Assembly (NCBI RefSeq): GCF_000764305.2 | Contig: NW_025931421.1 | Location: 116,120-180,119, forward strand | From: Hyalella azteca | Taxonomy: Eukaryota > Arthropoda > Malacostraca > Amphipoda > Hyalellidae | Reading direction: 5' to 3' | Length of the DNA stretch: 64,000 nucleotides | Part shown: in pieces, positions 13,601-25,165 of the stretch | How positions within the stretch are numbered: position 1 is the first letter of the stretch | Layout of the letters: the number at the start of each line of letters is the position of its first letter | Position numbers and translations under genes: made by a program | The notes under the pieces: generated by a model | Databases searched by the model: none | What the model saw: the letters and a program-made list of their open reading frames with translations, nothing else | Told to the model about the DNA's origin: nothing

Positions 13601-14297
13601 CACAGCGACAGAGACTGCAATTGTCTGCACTGAGGACCAACATTACGAAACTATGGTGTAGAGCTATACAAAGGCGATACATGCATTTAATTCCCTAATT
13701 AGATTGAGATAAGATTAAGTGCAAGAACACTGATAGCGCTGGCAAGTGTAAGATTTTGCCTTAACGCATAACATTGGCCCAAGTCAGAGAATGTTTAGTT
13801 GAGCTGTAGTATGATCTTGTGATTGGACTACCGACCAAGTTCATGCACCAATGAATAGGTTGCAGCATTGGCTTGAACTCGTCGCATGATCACGCCACAA
13901 CACGACAAGTCTAGTAATGGATCAATGTTAAATTTAAGGGTCAATCATACTTCACATGCTGGGGCTGCGTTTTGTTTAAGTGTTTCAAATTATTTTCTTA
14001 ATAATATTTAACGTAGATATTTTACCAGCGTAACACTTTTTCATCGAAACTTGACGATTGAATGGAAATGCAAAAAATATGCAGAATTTTTAATTTCATT
14101 TTTAAAATTTTTAATTCAAACCAAAAGTTCAAATTATCAGTATCAACGTGTTACTCACAGAGGTTGGGTGTGAGGCGATACGAGGTGACGGATGCGGCGT
14201 CCAGTCTCTTGTCTTGGAGGGCAAAGTATTTGTTCTTGGGGTGCACTTGAGCTGCCAGGGCCCCATGCAGCGTCACCGCCAGCAGCAGCGCCCGCAT
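7658..14297 (-). CDS. secreted PAN-like / C-type lectin domain protein
   Basis: Four exons join in phase: 14159-14297, 9965-10147, 9609-9785 and 7658-7881, giving 240 aa with consensus GT-AG introns. Exon 1 starts at ATG 14297 and encodes a signal peptide (MRALLLAVTLHGALA). Exon 2 (residues about 47-107) is Cys-rich (CTAVCRVSATCYGVAFGAMY) and resembles a PAN/apple domain. Exons 3 and 4 form a C-type lectin fold: CDEL...AAVCIWLS, NWIGAQYECQAKGGRLAVL, then WAPGEPSIN and VNWWDGHYFAC just before the stop. The family usually binds sugars or microbial surfaces outside the cell. Here the EPN calcium/sugar motif reads EPS, and the inner cysteine pair near the end of the domain is absent, so classical calcium-dependent sugar binding is doubtful. 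The fold call is firm. The PAN call and any immune role are inferred. Confidence 0.82.
7882..9608 (-). other. lectin intron 3, with ACGCGT cluster
   Basis: Intron between the two lectin-domain exons. It contains seven ACGCGT words between 8995 and 9198 and a hairpin at 9145-9180. The rest is AT-rich with no exon-like frames that fit the gene. Confidence 0.6.
8995..9198. repeat. cluster of ACGCGT words plus hairpin
   Basis: ACGCGT occurs at 8995, 9030, 9069, 9109, 9128, 9143 and 9193 in an otherwise AT-rich region. The interval 9145-9180 forms a stem of about 16 bp (GCGTTTCAAGTGGCGT against ACGCCACTTGAAATGC, one mismatch) with a TCTG loop. It could be a decayed repeat or a CpG-rich regulatory patch. 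The function is unknown. Confidence 0.5.
10148..14158 (-). other. lectin intron 1; no other gene seen
   Basis: A 4-kb intron between the signal-peptide exon and the PAN-like exon. The donor is GTGAGT at 14158 and the acceptor ends CGCAG at 10148. Open frames inside are short and not protein-like. I see no recognisable transposon here. Confidence 0.5.
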
Positions 14298-14864
14298 TTC
14301 AAACCTGTAGACAGTTCAACTAAAAAAAATTGGACGACGTTTAATTTCTGTTTTCGGAGCATTGACTCAACCCAATTTATGTTATATGTGTTAATGATTT
14401 CTAAATTAGATATCTTGCATATGCACTCAAAATACTCGATTAGGAGTGCCAAAAGAAAACGTATAAAAAAGGAAGTACATTTTCGAAGAGTTCCTATGAT
14501 TTTACATTCTGATTTCTAAAATGTTGATATATATGTGATTTCTTGTTAGAAATCTATAATGAAAGTGACAAAAGTATCATTGTCTATGAATGTTCTATTG
14601 AAGAAGGAATTAAAATCAAGTGAGTGTCCAATTTAGTTTATACATATTTTTAGATCTTAGAACATACCTAATGATAATACTATGGCGGAGAAGGTTTCTG
14701 AATTTGAAATGATCGCCAATTCTACTCTTCATCATTCAAAAAGATTATTTAGCGCTTTGATATTAAGATATCTAATTATGGTACTAGTACGTGTCAGACA
14801 TATCTCACATCACTTGATACCTGATTGTTGATTGGCTTACGTAAAATTATTTGTCGGTATTCAC

Positions 14865-14976
14865 CTTCAGGAAGCCTGAGCTTTAGGGGCGTAGGCGGGA
14901 GATCGGAGAGCTGCAGGCCTTGCACGTCCCGCGACAACTGCTGCCGCGTATCTGAGGGCACCGCTGCACCTGCACA
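14865..14976 (-). CDS. candidate exon, unidentified gene
   Basis: A GC-richer island that reads open on the minus strand between an AG acceptor (14977-14978) and a GTGAAT donor (at 14864). It encodes a plausible segment (VPSDTRQQLSRDVQGLQLSD, then a Pro/Leu-rich stretch). It lies upstream of the lectin start codon, so it would belong to a different gene or to an upstream lectin exon in place of the called start. No family recognised. Support is composition and splice sites only. Confidence 0.25.
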
Positions 14977-15344
14977 CTATTTGTCAACTCGCTGCCATGG
15001 TAGCGCCTTATTTAAATTTGTTTGGAAAGCATGGAGATGTGCTTGGAAATTTCTATTGTATGTAATTGATGAACGTGATTTACCTCAATGTAATAATTGC
15101 AGTCATAATATTCGACAGCGCATTCATTTCTGAGAATAATGAACTATTAAAATGAATAAAACAACAGTCAACGTTGCGCTTCATGGGTCATTATTTTGTG
15201 CGTCAGGGATAAATAAACATGTATTACGCTTCCACAGTTTGCAGCGATGCATATCATAGAAGGGTAGGGCAGAACAAAAGAATCTCTAAGCAGGCGAAGA
15301 TTTTTGAAAGAATATTAGGAACTCTGTATACGCGAAGTTATTTG

Positions 15345-16190
15345 ATCCTGATGAGTCAAAATTCAAGTCTCGGACAAATTTACGTCCGGACTCGTGGTCG
15401 CTCGCGAAGCCGGTCTCACGGCTAATCTCCAAATTCAATGATCAAGAAATAGCTCTCAAACTAATGAACGCAGCTAGATGAAACTTGATACACGTCTTTA
15501 TTAGCACCTAACAATGATGTTTAGATCGTTATTTTTTTTAATTTCGCCTTCATTCGTGAGTTATACGGATATACGGAGGAACGACCGGCTTTTCTGAAGC
15601 CGGTTTTTAAATTAACATTGACCAAGAGCCGTATGCGTGTACGCGTATAACTCGCAAACGAAGACAAATTCGAAAAAATTGCCGCGATCTAAACATCACA
15701 TCTCCGTTGGGATGTCAGGTATTTATATAAAAAGACTCGTTCAAATCTGTTCAGAAGTTTAGAATAAATTTTTTGATCACTGCGAATTTAAGCGCATATT
15801 GCTGTTAAAATAACGAATGAAGGTGAAATGGGAAAAAAACAAGTGAAGGAAGACAAAATCGAAAAAGTTTTACGAGCTAAACAACGCCGTTTGGAACTTA
15901 GGAATCTATATTCAAAATTTCGTTCAAATCTGTTCAGTAGTTTGGAACAAATTCCTTTATCACAGCGAATTTTAGCCCGTATCGCCATATAACTCACGAA
16001 TGAAGGCGAAACTTGAAAAAATTTTACGAGCTAAACATCACCGTTAGGTCCCAATGAATAATTGTACCAAGTTTCATCGAGCTGCTTTCATTAGTTTGAG
16101 AGATATTCTTCGATCTTCGAATTTGCAGACCGGCCGCGAGTCCGGCCGTAAAATTGTCCTTGACGTTCAAAATTCGTTGAGCACAATAAG
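15345..16190. mobile_element. fold-back element with long inverted arms
   Basis: The left arm (about 15345-15560) is matched in reverse complement by the right arm (about 15970-16190). Both contain TCTCAAACTAATGAA, the TTTCGCCTTCATTCGTGAG block and a terminal GTCCGGACTCG / GGCCGGACTCG block. The centre (15560-15970) holds further diverged copies of the same words in both directions. This is the architecture of fold-back DNA transposons or hairpin MITEs. No transposase is encoded. Confidence 0.6.
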
Positions 16191-16199
16191 TGAGTCTGC

Positions 16200-17615
16200 C
16201 AGGCAGATGGAATTTACTTATGACTCACGTAATCCATTGGTTAGCCATTTTATCAAATGAAATCAATTATTATGATATAATCACAATTATTGATATCAAA
16301 TGAATTTGTGTCAGCAGCTACAACTTACAGCTTATGTTTAGAAAATTGAATTGGAATGACATGCAAATGCAGTAATGGAATCTTACTATATATATTTTGA
16401 ATCAATTGATAAAGACACGTTCGTAGTCAGAGCAACGAAGCCAAAGTAATCGTCGACTACCTTTTCTTATAGATTTTCCAATGCATCCCGAGGGGTCAAG
16501 CTAGTTTTGTTGCCTCTCATAATGACAAATCGGAAACCGTGTCACTAATCCAGTGGCCTTCACCATGCCTTCTTTATGAGTGTCTATGGAAAGGTGAAAT
16601 TGCCTGAAAAGGGATATCATTAATTTACTAGCTTGGCGTGGCCGACTAAAAACCACTGCTCGTGTTGATCTCGAAACATTCTTCCAGGTGTAACGTTTTC
16701 GTTCCTTATACGAAGTACCTACTTTAGAACTTAAAATATACCCGGGGTATTACCTATCAGAGAAATCGTTCGAAGTTAAGGTATCTTTTATTCAAGTAAT
16801 TAATCAGTAACTGCATTACTATGTGCTAATGAGATGCATGTGGTTTTGGTGATTTTACATAGATACATGAGTTCTCCATTGTGGTCTGCTGATGGAAAGC
16901 ACTATAACTGCCTACTTAATGCTTTCAAGAAGGATCCTCTTATTGTAGTTTTTTATACAATTAGTATTAAAGTAATCCTGCCATTATTAGATTAATAGTA
17001 GAAAGTCAATAAATTCAGTCAGTAAAATTGGAAGCTAGCCCATTATCACACGTTCCAATAAACGGGCCTATTAAAATAAATAAAATAAACGGGTCATTTA
17101 CCCCAAATCTTGCACTGAAATCAGTTGCGCTCCCAATATTCTTAACTCTAACCGTGAGTACAACTAATCGTTCTTTCATTCGTAGAAAACGTTTAACCTC
17201 CGACTTAACCTAGAGCTAGTACCCAAATTGCATTATAACAATTTTTTCTACGTTTAGGGTGAATAAATTTTTAGGTTTGGTAGAATTTTAAATTTAAATT
17301 TAAAAAGTTAACAATGCTATCTCTATTTCAGAAACTGCAGAACAGAAATCGTGATATTAGGACAGCCTTTTTGTCGCTTCAAACTGAAGAAATTTTGGAG
17401 TTTGGGGAATTTTAAATTTTCGAAAAATTTATTTATACTATTTTCATTTCGGAAACCATTAAACTGACACTCATGAAATTAGAACAGCTTTCTTGCCGTT
17501 TCAAAAGGAATAAATATCAAGGTTTCAGAGAATTTTAAAATCAAATTTACAAAGTTAATAATTATATTCCTACTTCAAAAACGGCTGAGCTGAAAATGGC
17601 TCAAATAAGCCTTAG
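16200..17615. other. no recognised gene
   Basis: AT-rich DNA. 17270-17610 carries loosely repeated segments around AATTTTAAATTT and GAACAGCTTT words, probably an old degenerate repeat. No coding support. Confidence 0.35.
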
Positions 17616-17621
17616 TATAGT

Positions 17622-18012
17622 ATAGTAGTATAGTATACAGTAGTATGTTCGGCATTGAAGAATAGGCCTGGATAGGCCTGCCGCCGATTCTTGCACTTTT
17701 CTTGACTAGACTGGCCTTTTGAGCAAATCTTTTCAACGGACGGTAGGTTTAAAATAGCTTCTAGATTTCAGTTGTTCGGTAGGGTACGAGGCATTTCAAG
17801 ACTAAACATTTGCTCCTGCATGGCCTTGTCTAGTCTGTTCTTGAACGCGTTCATACTCGGAGCGTCAACAATATCTTCAGGAAGGCTGTTCCACATGTCG
17901 ATGACTCGAAGCGAGAAGTGTTGGCGCATGGATGAGTTGCACCGAAGTTTTTCTTACTTTATAGCTGTGGCCCCTGGTGTTGGTTCTAGTTTCAAATTCT
18001 AGTAACCCTTCT
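17622..18012 (-). mobile_element. non-LTR retrotransposon 3' end, copy 2
   Basis: Minus-strand reading gives CNSSMRQHFSLRVIDMWNSL, then the LPEDIVDAPSMNAFKNRLDK tail of a jockey/CR1-like reverse transcriptase, followed by a 3' UTR and a TATAC-type simple-repeat tail (17622-17650). A stop-containing relative is at 945-1200 and a plus-strand relative at 39660-39930. It is 5'-truncated, as is usual for LINE insertions. Confidence 0.75.
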
Positions 18013-18033
18013 GGGACCTTGTACAAAAAAATG

Positions 18034-18665
18034 AGTATAGGGCAACATGGGGCAGCGCGCCCCCTATTTTAAACTAAATTTTTGATGAAGTTTTAATTAA
18101 TACGAGGTGGTTCTTTGTTTTGTTTAAAGGTACAACTATATAATGAGGAATGTATGATGTGAATTAGACGCCTATTGAGTTATTCAATTTTTATTGAAAC
18201 ACTATTTTGTAAAAAGTTTCAAAATGGGCCCATTACCCCACCCCTGGAGCAATGGGCCCATGGGCTTGGGGCAAGGTGCCCACCCTTGGTCCCTTTACCA
18301 CAATTACATATTTTTCGTTTGAAAATGATAAAACAACACTTTACGGTTAAAAGTAGGGACTCAAAAAATCATATACTCAACTTGAAAAAAATATACTCGT
18401 GGCTTAAAAAATCTATCATCCTGACGTGAAGAAAAATATTTTATTGACATAAAAATATACATCCTTGATTTGAAAAATATAGCCTTGCGATAAAAAATTC
18501 GTCCTTGACATGAAAAAATGCATCCTCGACTAGGAAAAATATATTTAGTTGATCAGAAAAAAGCTTCGTTCCAGTTTCATCCATAATCCAGATATTATGT
18601 GAAGAGAATTCGTACCTAATCGTGAATTCAGCCAACACCATAAAAACTCATCAACTTTTGGCTCA
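18034..18665 (-). mobile_element. pogo/Tigger-like transposon remnant, copy A
   Basis: An inverted relative of 38796-39640. It shares a GGGCCCATGGGCTTGGGGCA block (18254-18273), a low-complexity stretch of CTTGAC/ATGAAAAA words, and a short transposase piece containing HNIWIMDETGT, the catalytic-domain motif of JRK/Tigger/pogo DDE transposases. The ORF is broken and partly replaced by low-complexity repeat, so it is inactive. Confidence 0.6.
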
Positions 18666-18671
18666 TTGGTG

Positions 18672-18865
18672 TAAACTGAAAATATAACTGAGAATATAAC
18701 TGAAAACTTAACTGAGAATATAACTGAGAATATAACTGAGAATATAACTGAGAATATAACTGAAAATACAACTGAGAATATAATTGAGAATATAACAGAG
18801 AATATTACTGAGAATATAACTGATATTATAAGTGAGAATTTTTCTGGGAATATAACTGAGAATAT
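18672..18865 (+). repeat. 12-bp tandem array (AATATAACTGAG)
   Basis: About 16 imperfect copies of AATATAACTGAG. On the minus strand this reads as a VIFS repeat, which explains the long open frame there. It abuts the pogo-like remnant. Confidence 0.85.
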
Positions 18866-19069
18866 AAAATTGTTTATAAAAAGGATATCAATTGAATACA
18901 ATCCATTTTTCAACAATCTTTTTACAAACCTGCTGATTTTTTTGCATTTATCCACCAAAAATTTACAATGACTTCAACTTCTCTCGAGAATTATTTCGCA
19001 GTCCGGCGATGATTTTCGAATAATGAAATTAGACGATATCCCACCACGAGAGAGTAGTAGTGGACATTG

Positions 19070-19418
19070 TGTGTAGTAAGAGAGTATGAGAAGACTGCTG
19101 AGCTCAATGGTTCTGATAGAACCTTCGCAGTGAGTACGAGTAGACTTCTCTGACTACACAGTTCTGATGGAACCTTCGCAGTGAGTACGAGTAGACTTCT
19201 CTTACAATACATTTCTGATGGAACCTTTGCAGTGAGTCTGAGTAGACTTCTCTGACTACACAGTTCTGATGGAACCTTCGCAGTGAGTACGAGTAGGCTG
19301 CTCTGACTACACAGTTCTGATGGAACCTTCGCAGTGAGTACGAGTAGACTGCTCTGACTACACAGTTCTGATGGAACCTTCGCAGTGAGTACGAGTAGAC
19401 TGCTCTGACTACACANAA
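19070..19418 (+). repeat. 51-bp satellite array
   Basis: Six to seven copies of a 51-bp unit containing GTTCTGATGGAACCTTCGCA, with period set by ACCTTCGCAG at 19121 and 19172. The last copies are almost identical. The array stops at an N (19416), so its true length is uncertain. Confidence 0.85.
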
Positions 19419-19489
19419 AGGGCTAACTGGTCATTCTTCAACCCATGTTTTCGAAATGATTCGTATCGTAATCGAAAAACTTGATTTGT

Positions 19490-19735
19490 CCTTAATAATT
19501 AAGACAAATCTCGTCTCGTCTCGTTATGTCTCGTTTAACATCTGTCTGTCTCGTCCCGGTTCATAAATAACCGGGACACAAGTTTTAAAGTCCGGAACAG
19601 AAGTCTTGTCTCGGTTCATACGTTTATTCCGGGACAAATTTTACCCTCTGTCCCGTTATTTTTTTCCCCGGAATTTCTCGTCTCGTTTCGTCTGTCCCGG
19701 TTCATTTCGAGAAAATTATTTCGAGACGCAGGAGT
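19490..19735. repeat. GTCTCG / CCGGGACA low-complexity repeat
   Basis: Alternating TCTCGTCTCG, GTCCCGGTTCAT and CCGGGACA words in both orientations. These can pair as local hairpins. It may be part of a MITE. It immediately precedes the TRPA pseudogene block. Confidence 0.45.
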
Positions 19736-21590
19736 CTACCCGCTGCACTTATTTGTAAAGAAAAGTACGACAAAATCTGTGCCCCAAGAAGAAGAAAGAC
19801 GAATAGTTCGGAACGAGTTGCTGCGAAGCGCCAAAGAGATTATAAAATTACCCAACAATATGGGGGAAACTCCGTTGTTCTTGGCGTCCAAGTTCGGAGT
19901 TTGGGATATTCTCTGCTCTATTCTATAGAACAAACCTGATGTCCTGCTATATAAGCACAAAACAAAATCCCAGCAGTGCAGTGCACATTGCCGTGCAGAA
20001 TGGGCATGACGCAATCTTGCGGTTGCTTCTACGCAATCTGGAGCAAAATGGTTTTAATAAACTAGGAAAAATGGAGCGTCACGTACCTACTGCATTTGTC
20101 CAAGCACGGCCAATGGGAATGTCCGAAGCTCCTAAATTTTAAGCAATGTTGATCATTTACTAAGACTACCGTTACGCTTCATTAGCATGCACTAAAGACC
20201 AAAATATAGCCATTCTTATACATGCTTTCATTCGTGTTTTATTGCGTTTGCAAATAATCGTATTCTGTCTCCATTCACTGAGAATTTAGTTACTAGTCAA
20301 GGGGACGATCAAGATCTTCCTGGCAGTTCTGCATGACTGATGTCATGCTGGGCTGCGCCTAACGAACAGAACCAACTGATAAATGATGCAAAAGAATTCA
20401 GCAATACGCGCTTGTCCAGAGATCATCTTCTCCTGAAGGCTGTTTGGAATCGTCAGGAAGATGGCGGCCGACTGCTGTGTCACAGACTAAATAATCAAGG
20501 ATGTTGGTTCGTCATCATCGTTCCTCGACGCTTCTCGTCTTCATCGAGGGCTTGGAGGTGGATGGCTCCGTTCATTTATAATAATAAACATTCATATTAA
20601 ATGAATAAACGCAATGATCTCGGTTTGAAAGCCGAAATTACCACTATATGCCAATAAACGCTTAAATAAAATAATCTTGCCGCATTATATTCGTTGTTAT
20701 CACTAAAGCATCGAACGTAGATTTGAGATTTTATAATTTGGGCGAATCAAATTGAACCAGTAAACTTACAAATGCTTGATTCGCCCAGTCGAGTTAAAAA
20801 TTGAATAAATAATAATTGAATGATTTTTTTTACAAATTTTGTTCATTCAATGTTCTAAATGTTAAAATTGAATAAATATTTTATTAAGAAGTGTGGGCGA
20901 TAAGCTGTTCGCCATAGATCGCACCTTAACATTTTTTCTGCATTTACTTCGCCACTGGGATCTTCATGGTACAAAAACTTACCTGTTCATTTTTTTTTCG
21001 TTTAGCTCACGGCTGCTGAACAAGTTTTGCTACGCTCGGTGGATCCTTTATGCTATACCTGCTACTTGACGTCGTATACTGCCATCATCGCGATCTGCCT
21101 CTGTGGACGCAATAAAAAGAGAATGCTTCAAGTCATCTACTCAATTTACCTTATTTGCAGTATCAGTTTAGAGCCTGATACTTCTTTTCCGGCCATTACT
21201 ATAAGGAAACAATAAGAATAATGAAATTCATTCGAACATCTGGCGAGTTCACCTCCAGCTACGATTACAATGCACCCTCTGGCCCATCTCTGTTATACAT
21301 TTTATTAAGTAGTATTCCTTTTATTACGCATCTATCCCAAGTGCGCAATTATAATTACTTAATTGCAATGCTATTCCTACCTGCACACGGCAGGGAGTCA
21401 CAGCGTCTGCAGCGCACCTTCATGCAGCGGCGTGACGCGGCCGCAGGTGATGCAGGCCTACGTAGAAACGCGCTCCCCATATGGCGACGCGTTGGCTGCT
21501 GCTAGAGCTGTGATGTTCATTGCTGACAATGACACCAACTGCAGCTCCTGGGGCAGCGGTGAGTGTCTGCAGAACTTTTAAAGGGCCAGG
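19736..21590 (+). pseudogene. partial TRPA-family channel pseudogene
   Basis: A broken copy of part of the channel gene at 27530-45403. 19736-20145 matches the last ankyrin repeats of exon 1 (about 28760-29155) but has an in-frame stop (CTATAG near 19925) and indels. 20340-20640 matches exon 4 and its following intron (31805-32110). 21013-21130 matches exon 5 with a frame change after LYA. 21390-21560 matches exon 6 but carries a 4-bp insertion in CACCTTCATGCAGC. Exons 2 and 3 are absent and no pore exon is present. The matching introns show a genomic duplication, not a processed copy. Confidence 0.85.
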
Positions 21591-22260
21591 GAGGGCCAGT
21601 GAGGAACTAACTGCTTCAGAGGTGAGTAACGAGCAGCGTCGAATAATAATTGACATGTTATTTTCTAGACACCGTTGGGAACACTTGGCTAGTCGTGCAC
21701 GGTATCAACTATAGGCTGCCTGAATGAAGACAGTCAAGGTTTATGTTATGGATTAATGGTTTGCTTGTACCTAACATCATGTAAATTTTAATATCTTGCC
21801 TAATCAAGCAAATCTTGTTTTCACTTCGTCATTCCTCATTGATGGTTGCACATAATTGTTTCTGAATAATACTGGATTAAGTATTGATTGCAAATTCATG
21901 TTTTTTATAGGTGGGTTTATTTATTTCAGTGACAATTTTGGTGGTAAAAAATTCAGCATGCAACAGAATATCAGAAAAATTAAAGAATAAGACTCCTTAC
22001 TATAAGACGTATCGTAATTCATCTGTGATTAATTGATGGTCTTAAAAACGAATGGTGATATTAGAGTTGTTTATGTGCAAATGTTACTGCTAGAGACTTA
22101 TACTGTGATTAAACTATTATTTTTGCAGCCTCCAAAGGCACGCACTTGCGGCTACAAAAATAAAATAATTGACATTCAATACTTGCCTCATGTAAAATAG
22201 TAGCAGCAATTATTAGCAGGTGCAACTTGCCTCGTGCACACGCACATCGGCAGGAAGCAC
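21590..22260 (+). repeat. non-coding continuation of the TRPA segmental duplication
   Basis: Similar to 34554-35270, intron 6 of the intact gene. Shared words include GTGAGTAACGAGCA and AGCATGCAACAGAATATCA. The functional copy has about 1.4 kb of extra DNA in between, including the 24-bp satellite at 33484-34158. Confidence 0.7.
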
Positions 22261-24460
22261 GATGTGCAATAAAGTCCGGCAGACAGTATGTGCATTTCTA
22301 TGTCCGTGAAGGTGTTTTGTGAGGATCCTAAGCCGCTTCACGGCCTGTTCTTATAATAAAGACGATGTGCTTAAATAATTCAATTGAAGCAAAATGATAA
22401 TCAATTACGAACTAATAATTGATTAAACTGATTACAACAATTTAAATTTAATGAATTGATAAATGGATTGAAAAAGGGTCATAGTTTTGCTGGAGCTAGA
22501 AAAGCTTCCCTAAGTTCTATGACTATAATTGATAAATTTTTCCGATTTATATTTTACTGTATATATTTACCTAGCTTGTCATCTCAAGACTCGAATGAAC
22601 AGAAGCGAAACATGGCCGAACATCATTGAATAATCTTATTTGTTTTGTCTTGAATTTTCTATGTCCCGCCATAAGTTTTTCGTTGGATTGAACGTTGTTA
22701 TTAAATAATATGGGATTTTCACATGTAAAGATACTCAAACACGATGGTTTTTATTGAATGTTATGTGGTTGAAGCAATGCAGTATTATTATCTTTGGGCT
22801 TGTAAAATTTGTAGCCAAACGGCACGTCTCACAATGCCGGTCCATGTCATATCCTTATCTTATACCGATCACTATCTACACTGAGCGTTCACTCCAGCAG
22901 GTTCATTTGGCTGTAATTTTACCCTCGGGGACAGCGTTCAGTTAGCCAGCGCCACGCCTCGCGCCTGGTATCGTGGATACCACCAATTGCGATGCCCGAT
23001 CGGCATGGGCATCGGTGTGTTGTCGAGAGATTCGTAGCCTTAGCAACGATGGGTCAATATGCGCGGTGACGGGTCACCTCGTCAAGTTAACCTGCTATAC
23101 CAAGGTTAACCTGCTGGGGCAACCGTTAGCGCCGGGATAACCTGCAAAATAATGCACATAACCGTTCAATAAAATAATAAAAATGTTAGTATCCAATACA
23201 GAAATATCTTTTCATTTCCTACTATATTGTCGTAGCTGTCTTTTAATTAACTCACCGATGACGTATATAAGAGTGTGTGATTTAAACTGAGCTAATTATG
23301 ATCGGTATTTATTTATGACGATCATATTTAATTTCAAGTTGTAATTTCTTAAGTTGCCGCAACCAATGAATTGAAACTGAATTGGGTAAAAATTCTAACG
23401 AAATATTTCACTGAATATATTATATGGAAATTGGATAGCAATTGGGAGTAGGTCATTAATAGCTTTGTAGATAACTACAAACGACAGCAAATTTGTCGTA
23501 ATAAATTTACGTGAGCGAATTGAAACAATTCTACAAGGAGCTGAACGAGTAGCTGAAATTTCTATGGCCTAGTGCGTTCTTTTCCCTGTTTGCTGTAATT
23601 TGGCGGACTGGTGAGTAGTCGAGTCTCTAGTCGACTTCTTTGGCTTTCTTTCCTAGCCCAGAAAGGTCTGGGCTAGGAAATTAGACTTGAGATTGAGACG
23701 AGAATTAAAATAACTAAGAAAGTTTTTTTCTAGAAACAAATTATCTGAATAATATTTGTATTATCTTTACATTGTGAAGAGTACAGAAACCAAGGACAAC
23801 AAATTTACCGAAAATTACCAAGGGTCTACCCCCGATCCTTCCACGCAGCACAAGATCAGTTTGTACGTATAACCTTCTACGATTAGCACGCGGCCGCCGG
23901 GAATGTGCGTAGGACCGTCGCCGTGGAATTTTCACTGTTCCCTTTACCACGTTTTACTGAGCTGTTAAACAGTTAGGTACCAATTAAACCCAGTTTAGGC
24001 AAGGGGCGTTATGGACTAGTTTCCAGTGTTACTATAAGAATAAATAAGAAAAAGAAAAAAAAAAGACCGTCGCCGTGCCGTGCCCTTGAGATAATCGTCA
24101 CGGGTATGAAACCATTTTCCTTTATATTAATTTTGATAGCTCCTGTTTAGGGGCATAAAAAATTTATGTTGAGAGGCTCAAAACCCCAGACATTATTTTG
24201 CAAGCAATCGCGTTCAGGTGCGGCAACCCACAATTCAACTCTCTTCTCATCACAAAGACGCGCCGAAAGAACGAACTAAACGCACCGAGAACATCACATT
24301 CAAAGAATAACAAACCGGACAACTTACATTCCAGGAAATTTTCAAGCAATTGGTACATGAAGACGACGCATGCAAACCAGCGCCTGCATTTTCTGATGGC
24401 CACATCTGCCTTCACTTTAATACCGAGGAGGGCCGTATGATAGCGCTGATTGTTGAAATA
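22260..24460. other. no recognised gene; one strong hairpin
   Basis: Mostly AT-rich non-coding DNA. 22920-23130 is GC-richer, with CCGATCGGCATGGGCATCGG and two GGTTAACCTGCT-type words, but it has no usable frame. A perfect hairpin is listed separately. Confidence 0.35.
23649..23680. other. perfect 14-bp hairpin
   Basis: TTTCCTAGCCCAGA is followed by an AAGG loop and its exact reverse complement TCTGGGCTAGGAAA. It is isolated, with no neighbouring gene in the right place for a terminator-like role. It could be a small structured RNA or a transposon footprint. Confidence 0.6.
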
Positions 24461-24461
24461 A

Positions 24462-24560
24462 ATTGAGTAGTACATGATACGAGTTTTTGAGTCGGCATTG
24501 AGTCGTACATGATACGAGTTTTTGAGTCGGCATTGAGTCGTACATGATACGAGTTTTTTC
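24462..24560 (+). repeat. 36-bp tandem repeat
   Basis: Nearly three copies of a 36-bp unit, GTCGTACATGATACGAG followed by TTTTTGAGTCGGCATTGA. Confidence 0.8.
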
Positions 24561-24834
24561 ATCAAAAGAATTTGCTTTGGTTTTCATAACATTTGAGCAT
24601 GCAGCTTAATGCTTTAGGATAAAATTAGTTTTAGTAAGAAAAAAATCGTCTTGCCAACTTGCCATAAAATTTAGTAAGAAAATAATTGTCTTGTTGACTT
24701 ACCGTAAAATGTGTAGCCTTTCCTAGCCGCAGGCTGGAGACTAAATCATTCACCCTAACACTAATTGCATTATTGGACGTTTGCCGCTGTGTTCACGACA
24801 CTGGAAAGATAAGATTGTTTTTTTTTTTCTAATT

Positions 24835-25165
24835 CGAAGTTCTACGTTCGTACGGAGAACTTCTTGGTCGTAGCGCCTTCAAGTTCTGCGTTCGTACGTA
24901 GAATTTTGTTGGTCATAGCGCCTTAAAGTTCTACGTTCGTACGGAGAACTTAATTTGTGGTCGTAGCGCCTTTAAGTAAGTTCTGTGTTCGTACGTAGAA
25001 CTTTGTTGGTCGTAGCGCCTTAAAGTTCTGCGTTCATATACGTAGAACTTTGTTGGTTGTAGCGCCTTAAAGTTCTACGTTCGTACGTAGAACTTTGTGG
25101 TCGTAGCGCCTTAAAATTCTACGTGCGTACGTAGAACTTCGGTGGTCGTAGCGCCTTATATAGAA
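24835..25165. repeat. hairpin-forming ~46-bp satellite
   Basis: Seven to eight copies of a unit of about 46 bp. In each, AAGTTCTACGT, a 4-base loop and ACGTAGAACTT form an inverted repeat, separated from the next by GGTCGTAGCGCCTT. The arms vary but most copies keep pairing (AAGTTCTGCG / CGTAGAACTT). Confidence 0.8.

Noticed and set aside
18545..18958. 137-codon minus-strand frame rich in VIFS repeats
   Set aside because: It is the translation of a 12-bp simple repeat joined to a transposon remnant.
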